From: an uncultured Clostridium sp.
GTDB taxonomy: Bacteria; Bacillota; Clostridia; Lachnospirales; Lachnospiraceae
Direction: 5' to 3'
Length of the DNA stretch: 16,684 nucleotides
Assembly: GCF_900547735.1 (NCBI RefSeq)
Contig: NZ_URHZ01000098.1
Span: forward strand, 1-16,684
Under the pieces are notes generated by a model. That model searched no databases. It saw nothing but the letters and a program-made list of their open reading frames with translations, and was not told the DNA's origin. Position numbers and translations under genes: made by a program. This document shows positions 1-6,194 of this stretch, one piece after another; within the stretch, counting starts at the first letter, position 1, and every line of letters begins with the position of its first letter.

Positions 1-134
1 TCTCCTTCCTTCCCCGGGCAGGTTGTCGACGGGACTGAAGACTCAGGGAAGGTGACTGCCCCGTCCGCCGGCTTCAGGGGCTGATTGTCTCTTTCGTCAA
101 GTGTGGGGGAGGGTATTGTCGCGGCCGCTATGTA
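1..134 (+). repeat. GGGACTGAAGAC repeat, copy A (cut by window start)
   Basis: First of three diverged copies of an interspersed element. Its core GGGACTGAAGACTCA lies at 31-45, and a second conserved block (GGGGGAGGGTATTGTCGC) at 105-122. Copy B on the other strand has the same two blocks the same distance apart (92 bases from outer end to outer end), so this is homology over the whole stretch and not one shared word. Read in the frame 3-fold with the core, it encodes a short peptide containing GTEDS, as do the other copies. No start codon for that frame is visible because the window begins inside the element. Function unknown. Confidence 0.7.
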
Positions 135-220
135 GTCGTGAACCTTTTACCTTTTGAAGATGTTTTAGGCTGAATTCGGAGATAAATCCAGAACTAAATT
201 GAATGAGTAAATAAAAAATT

Positions 221-281
221 GCATGGTTATTCAAGGATAGGTCAGGTGCTAAAGTTCAGACTTATCAATTGAATACCATGC
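221..281. repeat. Inverted repeat / potential hairpin between repeat copies A and B
   Basis: GCATGGTTATTCAAGGATA at 221-239 is almost the reverse complement of 263-281, with one or two bulged bases and a 23-base loop. It sits at the junction between the oppositely oriented copies A and B, so the whole 1-450 stretch behaves as an imperfect long inverted repeat. It may be the outer end of the repeat element on each side. Not followed by a T tract, so not a standard terminator. Confidence 0.5.
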
Positions 282-299
282 AGGAGGCATTCTTCTGGA

Positions 300-490
300 A
301 TTCGAGGAAACGTAGTGGTAGCGACAATACCTCCCCCTTTGAAGGAATAAGAACAAATCAGCGGCCGCAGGCCGGAGTTCGGGATGGCGAAAACCTTCGC
401 GTCTTCAGTCCCGGACCATAACCTTCCTGTGGGGAAGAAGGGAGAAAAAGATTCCGCAGGGAACCTGAAGTTCATCGGCACTTACCGAGG
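300..490 (-). repeat. GGGACTGAAGAC repeat, copy B (inverted)
   Basis: The reverse complement carries the core GGGACTGAAGAC at 412-401 and the GGGGGAGGTATTGTCGC block at 337-321, with spacing identical to copy A. Upstream of the core (on the minus strand) it also shares a TTTTTCTCCC stretch near 451-440 with copy C. A 79-codon minus-strand reading frame (481-242) runs through it and contains a GTEDA peptide homologous to GTEDS in copies A and C. I could not see a convincing ribosome binding site for that frame, so it is annotated as a repeat and not as a gene. Confidence 0.7.
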
Positions 491-524
491 TTTTTTCGAG
501 GTTAGTACCGTTATGTACTTCGAA

Positions 525-668
525 GAGCGCGAGCGTTTCCTGAAGGAACTTTTTCTGCCCGGATTCCCCACTCGCGACCACCTGCAAACCGGGACTGAAG
601 ACTCATAACCCTCCTCTCACCATTCCGAACCCCGACCGTCCCGGCGGCGTTCTTCTCCCTCAACCAAA
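525..668 (+). repeat. GGGACTGAAGAC repeat, copy C
   Basis: Third copy, same orientation as A. GGGACTGAAGACTCA at 591-605 is identical to 31-45. The following bases (CCATTCCGAACCCCG at 620-634 and GTTCTTCTCCCTCAACC at 648-664) align with copy B, and the last block sits at the expected offset from the core. Similarity is lost at about 664, a few bases from the stop codon of the minus-strand iron-sulfur gene at 673, so this copy appears truncated against that gene. Its reading frame ends right after GTEDS (stop at 606-608). Confidence 0.6.
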
Positions 669-672
669 TCCC

Positions 673-1374
673 CTAGTGACAGGCAATATACGCCTCCAGT
701 GTATCATGATAAACATCAATTCTCATTTCCTGCAGTTCGGTCTCCTCGCCCAGGACCAGATCGGTCATGTGATGCGGCGTTTTCCCGCCGATTGCCATGG
801 ATTTGATACAGGAGACGCAGTATACGGCGACGTCCTGGCAGGGCATCTGGGCGGCGCGTTTCTTCTGAAGTTCGGTCACTTTCTCAATGGAAAGACGCGG
901 ATAGAAATTATCTCCGCAGCAGATGGACTTCGTGCCGCTGAACTCCGAATCGATGACCTTAATATTCATTTTTCCGAGAAGGCTCCGCACCGCGGCATGG
1001 ACCTGCGGCTTCGGGCGGTAGGAGCAGGAATCATGGACCGAGAGCGTCAGCCCGCTATAATCCGGCAGAGGCAGATCTTCTATGCTGTCCAGCGCCTCCC
1101 ACAGGGAGATAGTCTGAATCCCCTCGTACAGGGAACGGAACCTCCTGTCGCAGCCGGCGCAGTTGTTGATGATGGTGGAGCCCTGCGGCAGTCCCGGATC
1201 GTGGTGGCAGCAGATATTGTGCATCTTCACCGGCCCGAAGTAACGGTTTAAAAGCTCCAGAAGTTTGTGCTCGGAGGCCGGCTTATAGACGCTGAGCGCA
1301 CATCCGGGGTTAAAATAACATTTTTCCATATTGATGTCCGATATTTTAATACTGGGTATGATATATTCTTTCAT
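673..1374 (-). CDS. (Fe-S)-binding protein with two CCG (heterodisulfide reductase B-like) motifs
   Basis: The 233-residue product has the cysteine pattern of the CCG domain found in HdrB, GlcF and LutA-type proteins, where the motif binds an Fe-S cluster and often works in electron transfer with a flavoprotein. Seen here: first motif C25, C55-C56, C72-x2-C75; second motif C117, C152-C153-G154, C186-x2-C189. In the first motif the residue after the CC pair is His and the spacing to CxxC is short, so it is atypical. The start at 1374 is chosen because AAAGGAG lies 10 bases upstream; the reading frame is open to an ATG at 1434 with no good ribosome binding site. It lies 82 bases downstream of the PrpR-type regulator on the same strand and is probably co-transcribed with it. 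No partner oxidase or ferredoxin subunit is next to it, so the substrate is unknown. Family call is firm, role is not. Confidence 0.85.
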   Translation of the reverse strand: MKEYIIPSIKISDINMEKCYFNPGCALSVYKPASEHKLLELLNRYFGPVKMHNICCHHDPGLPQGSTIINNCAGCDRRFRSLYEGIQTISLWEALDSIEDLPLPDYSGLTLSVHDSCSYRPKPQVHAAVRSLLGKMNIKVIDSEFSGTKSICCGDNFYPRLSIEKVTELQKKRAAQMPCQDVAVYCVSCIKSMAIGGKTPHHMTDLVLGEETELQEMRIDVYHDTLEAYIACH

Positions 1375-1456
1375 TTGTGTTTTTCTCCTTTGTGCTTTCT
1401 CCTCTGATTTTTCATTCGCCGGTTCATGCTTCATCCGGCCTGTAATCTGAATGTAT

Positions 1457-3253
1457 TTATTCTTTTAACAGCCTCCAAAGTGTAGTTCTGCTGATTCCAA
1501 GCCTCTTTGCCGCCGCGCTCTGGTTGCCGCCCAGTTCCTCCAGAACGGCGTGGATGATGTCATGGTTTATCTCGTCCAGCGTACGGTTCAGGCTGAGTCC
1601 CTGAAGCGGAGAGGAAGATGGGCCGTGATCCGTGTCTGATTCGGTACTGCGCTCCTGTTCCAGACACCTTGCAACGGTGGTTTCCAGGATATACGGGGTT
1701 GTGGTGACCGCCGTCAGTTCGCTTAAAATCCTCTTGAACTGTGTGTAATTGCAGGGCCAGTCATAAGCGGCCAGAAGTTCCATGGCTCCGGTTTCCAGCC
1801 CCAGGATTTCTTTGGCCAGGCTGATGTTTAACGAGCTCAGCGAAAGATTGGCGAGAACCGGTATTTCTTCCTTACGTTCCCGCAGCGGAGGCAGGTGAAT
1901 GGTCAGACAGGAAAGCATATTGACGAATTCCATGCACTGCTTTGGAATAATGCCGTCCCTGCCGCATACGCAGGAAAAAAGAAGACGGTTGCGGCGCGCC
2001 AGGTTCATATCCACGATGAGGGAGAGCAACTGCCGGTGGCGGTCCTCCGGAAGCGAGTCCACATTTTTCAGGTAAATGGTATTGTTGTTATCATTGAAGG
2101 GAGAGTTATAGTGGTTTGTCAGGAAGGTCCAGCTCTTGTCGTTCATCATTGCAAAATTGATGACTACCATGGGATTGTGCTGAAGCGGACTCTGGGTATA
2201 GATGGCTCCGGCTACACGCTCCTTGCCCGTTCCCTCCTCCCCAATAATCATAATGGGGAAATCGGTCTGGGTCATCTGTTCCACTGTGGCCTGAAGTCCT
2301 CCGATGGCGCCGGTTACGTTATAAAAACTGTTGTAAAATGTATTCTCAACGTCATTCTTACTCAGATACTGAACCCCGTACTTGCTGCTTGCAAACGGCA
2401 CCTTGTTGGAGGAAAAGTAAAATACCACGTAATCCCGGCCGTAAAACGGAATCCGGCGGCTGGTGATGGAGTACAGCGTGCCGCCGATATTTTTAAACGA
2501 GCGGTGTGTGTCGACAGCGAGCGCAGCAGGGATTTCACGTCTCAGCACATCGATAATGGGCGTATCGGCGCCCGCCTCCAGTGTGGAGAAGAATACCTCC
2601 TTCTTTTCATTGAAGACGACGGTTTCGTGGCTGTCCTTGTGGATGACATTCTGAAGGAATTTATTCTCCTCCCGCAGGAGGGAGTGGCTCCTGCATAGTT
2701 TTACCGCCTGGTCAAAGGCATTGCCGATGCTTTCGTTGCCGGAAGTGATTAAGATTGCATTTAACCCAAGTTTTTTAGCCGTCGTGTTTGCGATCATATC
2801 ACAGAGCACCATGGGGTAGCCCTTCTTTTTAAGAGATAACAGGACGTCCTGGACCTCATCCCCGCTGTGTATCGTGCAGATCTCCACTTTATACTGGAGA
2901 AGATCGCAGAGAAGCTGGGCACTGCTCGTGATGCCGGGGAAACCGACGATTGCATAGCGGGAAGAAAAGTTCTCCGCCATCTTGATTGCGCGCAGGATGT
3001 CGTAGACCGAGAGTGCGATCTCAATGACCGGCAGAGGCGTGATCGCCCCGATCAGTTCCGCCGTGCCGCCGCGCGAGATGATAATGTCAAAATCTTCATG
3101 GAAATTCTTCTGGGCGATTTCCGCGCCCTTGTGGAGATCACCGACAAATACGCTTAAATCAATGTCGTCGCGCTCTTTGGCCAGTTTCTGCATGATGGAC
3201 TTCATGCCTTCATATGGCGCAATTCCGAGTATCCTGATCTTTCCCTGGTTCAT
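1457..3253 (-). CDS. PrpR_N-domain transcriptional regulator with degenerate AAA+ domain and Fis-type HTH
   Basis: The 598-residue protein has three parts. Residues about 5-190 match the PrpR_N ligand-sensing domain (SRGGTAELI at 60-68, then ITPLPVIEI and YAIVGFPG). A PAS-like linker follows. Residues about 310-530 form an AAA+ domain with an intact Walker A (GEEGTGKE, 338-345), the LPPLRERKEEIP block (454-465) and YDWPCNYTQ (497-505). A Fis-type helix-turn-helix ends the protein (575-597, SAAAKRLGISRTTLWRLL). The GAFTGA loop that contacts sigma-54 is absent: the stretch between residues 362 and 392 is shortened and Asn-rich. Walker B reads TIYLKNVDSL with no DE pair. It therefore probably acts as a sigma-70 type regulator, as TyrR does, and not as a sigma-54 activator. 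GGAGGGG precedes the start. It is divergent from the acid-sugar operon and is its likely regulator. Confidence 0.9.
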   Translation of the reverse strand: MNQGKIRILGIAPYEGMKSIMQKLAKERDDIDLSVFVGDLHKGAEIAQKNFHEDFDIIISRGGTAELIGAITPLPVIEIALSVYDILRAIKMAENFSSRYAIVGFPGITSSAQLLCDLLQYKVEICTIHSGDEVQDVLLSLKKKGYPMVLCDMIANTTAKKLGLNAILITSGNESIGNAFDQAVKLCRSHSLLREENKFLQNVIHKDSHETVVFNEKKEVFFSTLEAGADTPIIDVLRREIPAALAVDTHRSFKNIGGTLYSITSRRIPFYGRDYVVFYFSSNKVPFASSKYGVQYLSKNDVENTFYNSFYNVTGAIGGLQATVEQMTQTDFPIMIIGEEGTGKERVAGAIYTQSPLQHNPMVVINFAMMNDKSWTFLTNHYNSPFNDNNNTIYLKNVDSLPEDRHRQLLSLIVDMNLARRNRLLFSCVCGRDGIIPKQCMEFVNMLSCLTIHLPPLRERKEEIPVLANLSLSSLNISLAKEILGLETGAMELLAAYDWPCNYTQFKRILSELTAVTTTPYILETTVARCLEQERSTESDTDHGPSSSPLQGLSLNRTLDEINHDIIHAVLEELGGNQSAAAKRLGISRTTLWRLLKE

Positions 3254-3310
3254 AAAATTCCCCTCCCGGCAAATCCGGTTCTGAAGTGGTTACGGTTCAG
3301 TCTGTGGCCG

Positions 3311-3362
3311 ATAACACGCTTCGCAATGCACAGAAACGGCAAAAACGCCTTTTCGCGCCGAA
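3311..3362 (-). repeat. Dispersed intergenic repeat, copy 1 (inverted relative to 16618-16669)
   Basis: The reverse complement of this stretch matches the end of the window almost base for base over about 52 positions: the block GGCGCGAAAAGGCG, then a T run, GCCGTTTCTGTGCAT, and GCGNAGCGTGTTA. Differences are one T in the T run and two or three substitutions. In this copy the element lies in the presumed 5' leader of the PrpR-type gene. The two copies are 13.3 kb apart. Only part of the longer element at the window end is shared, so this copy is truncated. Confidence 0.85.
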
Positions 3363-3392
3363 CAACACTAAGATTCATTCTTAACACGTTCT

Positions 3393-3409
3393 TGTTTCAT
3401 TATGAAACG
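3393..3409. promoter_or_regulatory. Palindromic operator site 1 (TGTTT-N7-AAAC)
   Basis: GTTTCAT-T-ATGAAAC (3394-3408) is a perfect 7+7 palindrome. It overlaps the predicted transcription start of the minus-strand regulator gene, about 7 bases past its TACAAT -10 box at 3415-3410. Binding here would be expected to repress that gene. Likely bound by the PrpR-type regulator, by inference from position and from sharing the pattern with two other sites. Confidence 0.55.
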
Positions 3410-3419
3410 ATTGTACCAT
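3410..3419 (-). promoter_or_regulatory. Extended -10 promoter candidate for the PrpR-type gene
   Basis: On the minus strand the sequence reads ATGGTACAAT, that is a TG dinucleotide one base before a TACAAT -10 box (3415-3410). No good -35 is visible at 17 bases, only T-rich DNA, so it would rely on the extended -10. The predicted start near 3403 leaves a leader of about 150 bases that contains the dispersed repeat. Confidence 0.4.
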
Positions 3420-3452
3420 ATCGCAACAAAAAAAGAAAGAAAAAATCAAAAG

Positions 3453-3469
3453 TGTTTCAAATATAAACA
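3453..3469. promoter_or_regulatory. Operator site 2 (TGTTT-N7-AAACA)
   Basis: TGTTTCAAATATAAACA has 5-base inverted arms with the same 7-base spacer as site 1. Its centre (3461) is 60 bases from site 1 and about 63 bases upstream of the predicted start of the kinase operon, a classic place for an activator working with sigma-70 RNA polymerase. Confidence 0.45.
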
Positions 3470-3488
3470 ATAAAATGGATAAAAAAGG

Positions 3489-3517
3489 TTGAGGAAAGAG
3501 GGAATAGCTAGTAAAAT
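3489..3517 (+). promoter_or_regulatory. Sigma-70 type promoter candidate for the kinase operon
   Basis: TTGAGG (3489-3494) and TAAAAT (3512-3517) are separated by 17 bases. The predicted start near 3524 lies downstream of operator sites 1 and 2. The -35 box is imperfect, as expected for an activated promoter. The alternative TTGACA at 3547-3552 has no -10 at correct spacing. Confidence 0.45.
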
Positions 3518-3591
3518 TAAACACAACAAAGGAAAAGAAACAGTTATTGACAATAAGCCAGAAAATCAGCTGGTCAGAAATGCAGGAGATG

Positions 3592-3608
3592 TGTTTAAAA
3601 ATGAAACA
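3592..3608. promoter_or_regulatory. Possible operator site 3 (TGTTT-N7-AAACA)
   Basis: TGTTTAAAAATGAAACA repeats the pattern of sites 1 and 2 but lies downstream of the predicted transcription start, 28 bases before the kinase start codon. Because the DNA is A/T-rich, chance occurrence is possible. Confidence 0.3.
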
Positions 3609-3636
3609 GTTGATATCGGGCAGGAAAGGAAACAAT

Positions 3637-4938
3637 ATGGTGAAATTACTGATAATCGCAGATGATTTCACGGGCGCACTGGATACAGGAGTACAGTTCG
3701 CGGCAGGTGGAGCGGAGACAAGAGTAGTGACCAATACGGAATATAATTTCGACAGCGCGGACGGGCAGGTACAGGTTCTGGTTCTGGATGCCGAGACAAG
3801 GCATCTGAGCCGGGAAGAGGCCTATCAGGTTGTTTTCCATATTACTGAAAGAGCATATAAGAGCGGGATTCCATTTATATACAAGAAAACAGATTCCGCA
3901 CTCAGAGGAAACGTTGGAAGTGAACTCAAAGCAGTTCTCGATGCCACAGGGCAGACCTCCCTCCAATTTCTTCCCGCGTTTCCGAAAATGAACCGGGTGA
4001 CCAGAAATGGAATCCACTATATCGACGGGATTCCGGTTCACGAGAGTGTATTTGGAAAGGATCCGTTTGAACCGGTTCTGTATTCGGGAATACCGGAAAT
4101 TATTGGAAAAGACGTTCCCTCCACGGTGGTGCGGAACATGAAGGATTGGAGCAGAGTTCCGGGAATCATGATATACGATACTTCCACCGAGGCGGAGATG
4201 GAGGAGCAGGGAAAATTCTTAATGAAGAAAGACGAGCTTCACATCATGGCCGGATGCGCCGGTTTTGCGGGGGTTCTCCCCTCGCTGCTGGGACTGGAAG
4301 GCAGCGGGCAGAGGAAGGTGGCAATGAACGGAAACTTCCTCGTCGCATGCGGAAGTGTGAACCCTATCACCAGAAAGCAGCTTGATTACGCCGAGAAACA
4401 CGGTTTTAAGAGAATCAGGATGACGCCGGAGCAGAAGCTGAAAGCCGGATATTATCAGACGCCGGAAGGAAAAGCAGCGCTTTTGCATTGGAAAGACATC
4501 TGCAGCCGGAACGCCTGCAGCATCATAGACACCAACGACCTGCCGGGGCAGAACGAAACACTTCAATATGCAAAGGAGCAGGGGATTACGATGGAGGAGC
4601 TGAGAGTCAGGATTTCATCCACCCTGGGATATGTGGTGAAGGAACTGATTCAGATGGGACTCGATACCACGCTTTTGATAACGGGAGGCGACTGCCTGAC
4701 CGGTTTTATGAAACACATCGGCCGTGAGGAGATTGCGCCTGTGTGCGAGATGGCGCCGGGAACGGTGCTTTCTGGCATTGAGATAGGTGACAAAACATTT
4801 GCAGTCATATCCAAGTCGGGAGGATTCGGAAGCAGCACCCTGATGGCGGATTTAGCCGGAATTATCACGGGAAACGCAGAAGAGACGAGACAGGATAAGA
4901 AAGAGGAGAAAAAGTATGTTAACACAGTATACGCTTAA
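3637..4938 (+). CDS. Four-carbon acid sugar kinase family protein (DUF1537)
   Basis: The 433-residue product matches the DUF1537 family, ATP-dependent kinases of threonate, erythronate and 3-oxo-tetronate. The N-terminal acid-sugar-binding part shows ADDFTGA (9-15), KKTDSALRGN (83-92) and PAFPKMNRVT with GIHYIDGIPV (113-134). The C-terminal nucleotide-binding part shows TGGDCLTG (349-356), EMAPGTVLSG (371-380) and SKSGGFGS (392-399). The start at 3637 is preceded by AGGAAAGGA; the frame is open to a TTG at 3547, which lacks family similarity. The 3' end overlaps the next gene by 23 bases, pointing to translational coupling. With a PdxA-family gene in the same operon, the D-threonate or D-erythronate type 4-kinase role is the closest known parallel. 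Substrate is inferred only. Confidence 0.9.
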   Translation: MVKLLIIADDFTGALDTGVQFAAGGAETRVVTNTEYNFDSADGQVQVLVLDAETRHLSREEAYQVVFHITERAYKSGIPFIYKKTDSALRGNVGSELKAVLDATGQTSLQFLPAFPKMNRVTRNGIHYIDGIPVHESVFGKDPFEPVLYSGIPEIIGKDVPSTVVRNMKDWSRVPGIMIYDTSTEAEMEEQGKFLMKKDELHIMAGCAGFAGVLPSLLGLEGSGQRKVAMNGNFLVACGSVNPITRKQLDYAEKHGFKRIRMTPEQKLKAGYYQTPEGKAALLHWKDICSRNACSIIDTNDLPGQNETLQYAKEQGITMEELRVRISSTLGYVVKELIQMGLDTTLLITGGDCLTGFMKHIGREEIAPVCEMAPGTVLSGIEIGDKTFAVISKSGGFGSSTLMADLAGIITGNAEETRQDKKEEKKYVNTVYA

Positions 4939-6070
4939 AATGCCGCACGCAGTGTACAGCGGTGAGAATGCCTTAAATCATATGGCCGCCCTCATCGGCG
5001 CCGATACAAAGAAAATCGCCGTATTTACCGATAAGGGAATTATCGGGGCGGGACTTCTCAAACTGCCGCTGGAAAAAATCAAAGAAACCGGCAGAGAGTA
5101 TGTGATTTTCGACGACCTGGCGGCGGAACCGACCTACGGACAGGTGCAGGCGGTTGTAGACGGGTTTAAAAAATCGGGCGCCGATTTTATCATAGCGGTC
5201 GGCGGAGGCAGTGTGATGGACACGGCCAAGCTGGCTTCCGTGCTGGCAACCGATGAGTACGGTGTAAAAGAACTTCTCGACAATCCGGGAATGGCCGGGA
5301 AATGTGTAAAGACCCTGATGATACCGACCACGGCCGGCACAGGGGCGGAGGCTACGCCGAACGCCATCGTGGCAGTGCCGGAGAAAGAGCTGAAGGTTGG
5401 AATAGTCAACGATAATATGATTGCCGATTACGTCATCCTGGACGCGGTTATGATTAAGGATCTGCCGAGAAAGATTGCGGCCTCCACCGGAGTGGACGCC
5501 CTGTGTCATGCAGTCGAATGTTTTACTTCAAATAAGAAGAACCCGTTCAGCGACATTTTCGCTCTGCAGGCCTTCGAAATGATTATGAAGAACATCGAAA
5601 AAGCCTGCGATGACCCGGACGCGCTGGAGGAGAAGAACAACATGCTGATTGCATCCTTCTATGCGGGAGTCGCCATCACGGCGTCGGGAACCACGGCGGT
5701 CCATGCGCTTTCCTATCCGTTAGGCGGCAAGTACCACATTCCACACGGCGTTTCCAATGCAATTCTGCTGGCCCCTGTCATGAAGTTCAATGAACCGGTC
5801 TGCCGGGAGCTTTTTGCAGAGGCATACGACAGACTTGCCCCGGATGCCGGTGCAGAGACGGCCGGAGAAAAATCGGCGTGGGTCGTAAACAGGATGAATG
5901 AGATTGTGGAGCATTTGAACATCCCGAAGAGCCTGAAGGAATTCGGCATCGGAGATGAGGACCTGGATACCCTGGTTTTAGCGGGAATGGACGTACAGAG
6001 GCTCCTTGTCAACAATATGAGAACGGTAACGGCGGAGGACGCCAGGAAATTATATCTTGAAATTATGTAG
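4916..6070 (+). CDS. Iron-containing (group III) alcohol dehydrogenase
   Basis: The 384-residue enzyme belongs to the Fe-ADH family (FucO, YqhD, 1,3-propanediol dehydrogenase), which interconverts aldehydes and alcohols with NAD(P). Seen: the dinucleotide-binding GGGSVMDTAK (96-105), TTAGTGAEAT (138-147), and the metal ligands D194, H198 (GVDALCHAVE), H263 and H277 (in VHALSYPLGGKYHIPHG). The spacing is very close to that of E. coli FucO. AGGAG lies 7 bases before the ATG, inside the end of the kinase gene. In the operon it could reduce an aldehyde released by the neighbouring aldolase, such as glycolaldehyde or lactaldehyde, and re-oxidise NADH. It could instead oxidise a hydroxy-acid substrate. 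Family certain, substrate not. Confidence 0.93.
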   Translation: MLTQYTLKMPHAVYSGENALNHMAALIGADTKKIAVFTDKGIIGAGLLKLPLEKIKETGREYVIFDDLAAEPTYGQVQAVVDGFKKSGADFIIAVGGGSVMDTAKLASVLATDEYGVKELLDNPGMAGKCVKTLMIPTTAGTGAEATPNAIVAVPEKELKVGIVNDNMIADYVILDAVMIKDLPRKIAASTGVDALCHAVECFTSNKKNPFSDIFALQAFEMIMKNIEKACDDPDALEEKNNMLIASFYAGVAITASGTTAVHALSYPLGGKYHIPHGVSNAILLAPVMKFNEPVCRELFAEAYDRLAPDAGAETAGEKSAWVVNRMNEIVEHLNIPKSLKEFGIGDEDLDTLVLAGMDVQRLLVNNMRTVTAEDARKLYLEIM

Positions 6071-6084
6071 CAGATAAAGATAAA

Positions 6085-6103
6085 CCGGGCGGAAACCGTC
6101 CGG
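6085..6103 (+). other. Intercistronic stem-loop
   Basis: CCGGGCGG-AAA-CCGTCCGG forms an 8-bp stem with one G-U pair and a 3-base loop. A second CCGTCCG follows at 6107-6113 and could pair instead. There is no T tract, so it looks like an mRNA processing or stability element between the dehydrogenase and aldolase genes. Confidence 0.4.
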
Positions 6104-6170
6104 GAACCGTCCGAGGCGCAAACGGTATTGTACCGGAGCCGGCGACGTGAGTAAAAAGCAGGAGACCAGA

Positions 6171-6192
6171 AGGAAATCAGGAGGAAATCAGG
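6171..6192 (+). repeat. 11-bp perfect tandem repeat in the ribosome binding region of the aldolase gene
   Basis: AGGAAATCAGG occurs twice in a row (6171-6181, 6182-6192) just before ATG at 6195. Each unit contains GGA/AGG Shine-Dalgarno-like bases; the second GAGGA lies about 9 bases from the ATG. The 11-base unit would shift a reading frame, so it argues that translation starts at 6195 and not at the GTG at 6147. Confidence 0.75.
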
Positions 6193-6194
6193 AG

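Larger units (their letters stand above)
3254..3636. promoter_or_regulatory. Divergent control region between the PrpR-type regulator and the kinase operon
   Basis: This 383-base gap holds no gene. It contains a dispersed repeat (3311-3362), three TGTTT-N7-AAAC sites (3393-3409, 3453-3469, 3592-3608), a plus-strand promoter candidate and a minus-strand extended -10 candidate. The part from about 3420 to 3545 is very A-rich. No sequence with correct sigma-54 spacing was found in a plausible place, which fits the degenerate AAA+ domain of the neighbouring regulator. Confidence 0.7.

Noticed and set aside
31..605. The three GGGACTGAAGAC copies as a CRISPR array
   Set aside because: Spacing is irregular (hundreds of bases), one copy is inverted, and similarity extends well beyond the short core.
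1895..2698. Long plus-strand open frame of 267 codons opposite the PrpR-type regulator
   Set aside because: It lies entirely antisense to a gene with clear domain motifs, has no recognisable family and no clear ribosome binding site; a by-product of codon bias.
3306..3319. GG-N10-GC spacing (TGGCC...CGC) resembling a sigma-54 promoter
   Set aside because: Lies inside the dispersed repeat, matches the consensus poorly outside the GG and GC, and is over 300 bases from the kinase start.
3547..3636. Extended N-terminus of the DUF1537 kinase from a TTG at 3547
   Set aside because: The extra 30 residues have no family similarity, and a good ribosome binding site precedes the ATG at 3637.
6147..6194. 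Extended N-terminus of the DapA-like enzyme from a GTG at 6147
   Set aside because: Would translate through the 11-bp tandem repeat and exceed the family length; the ATG at 6195 fits better.
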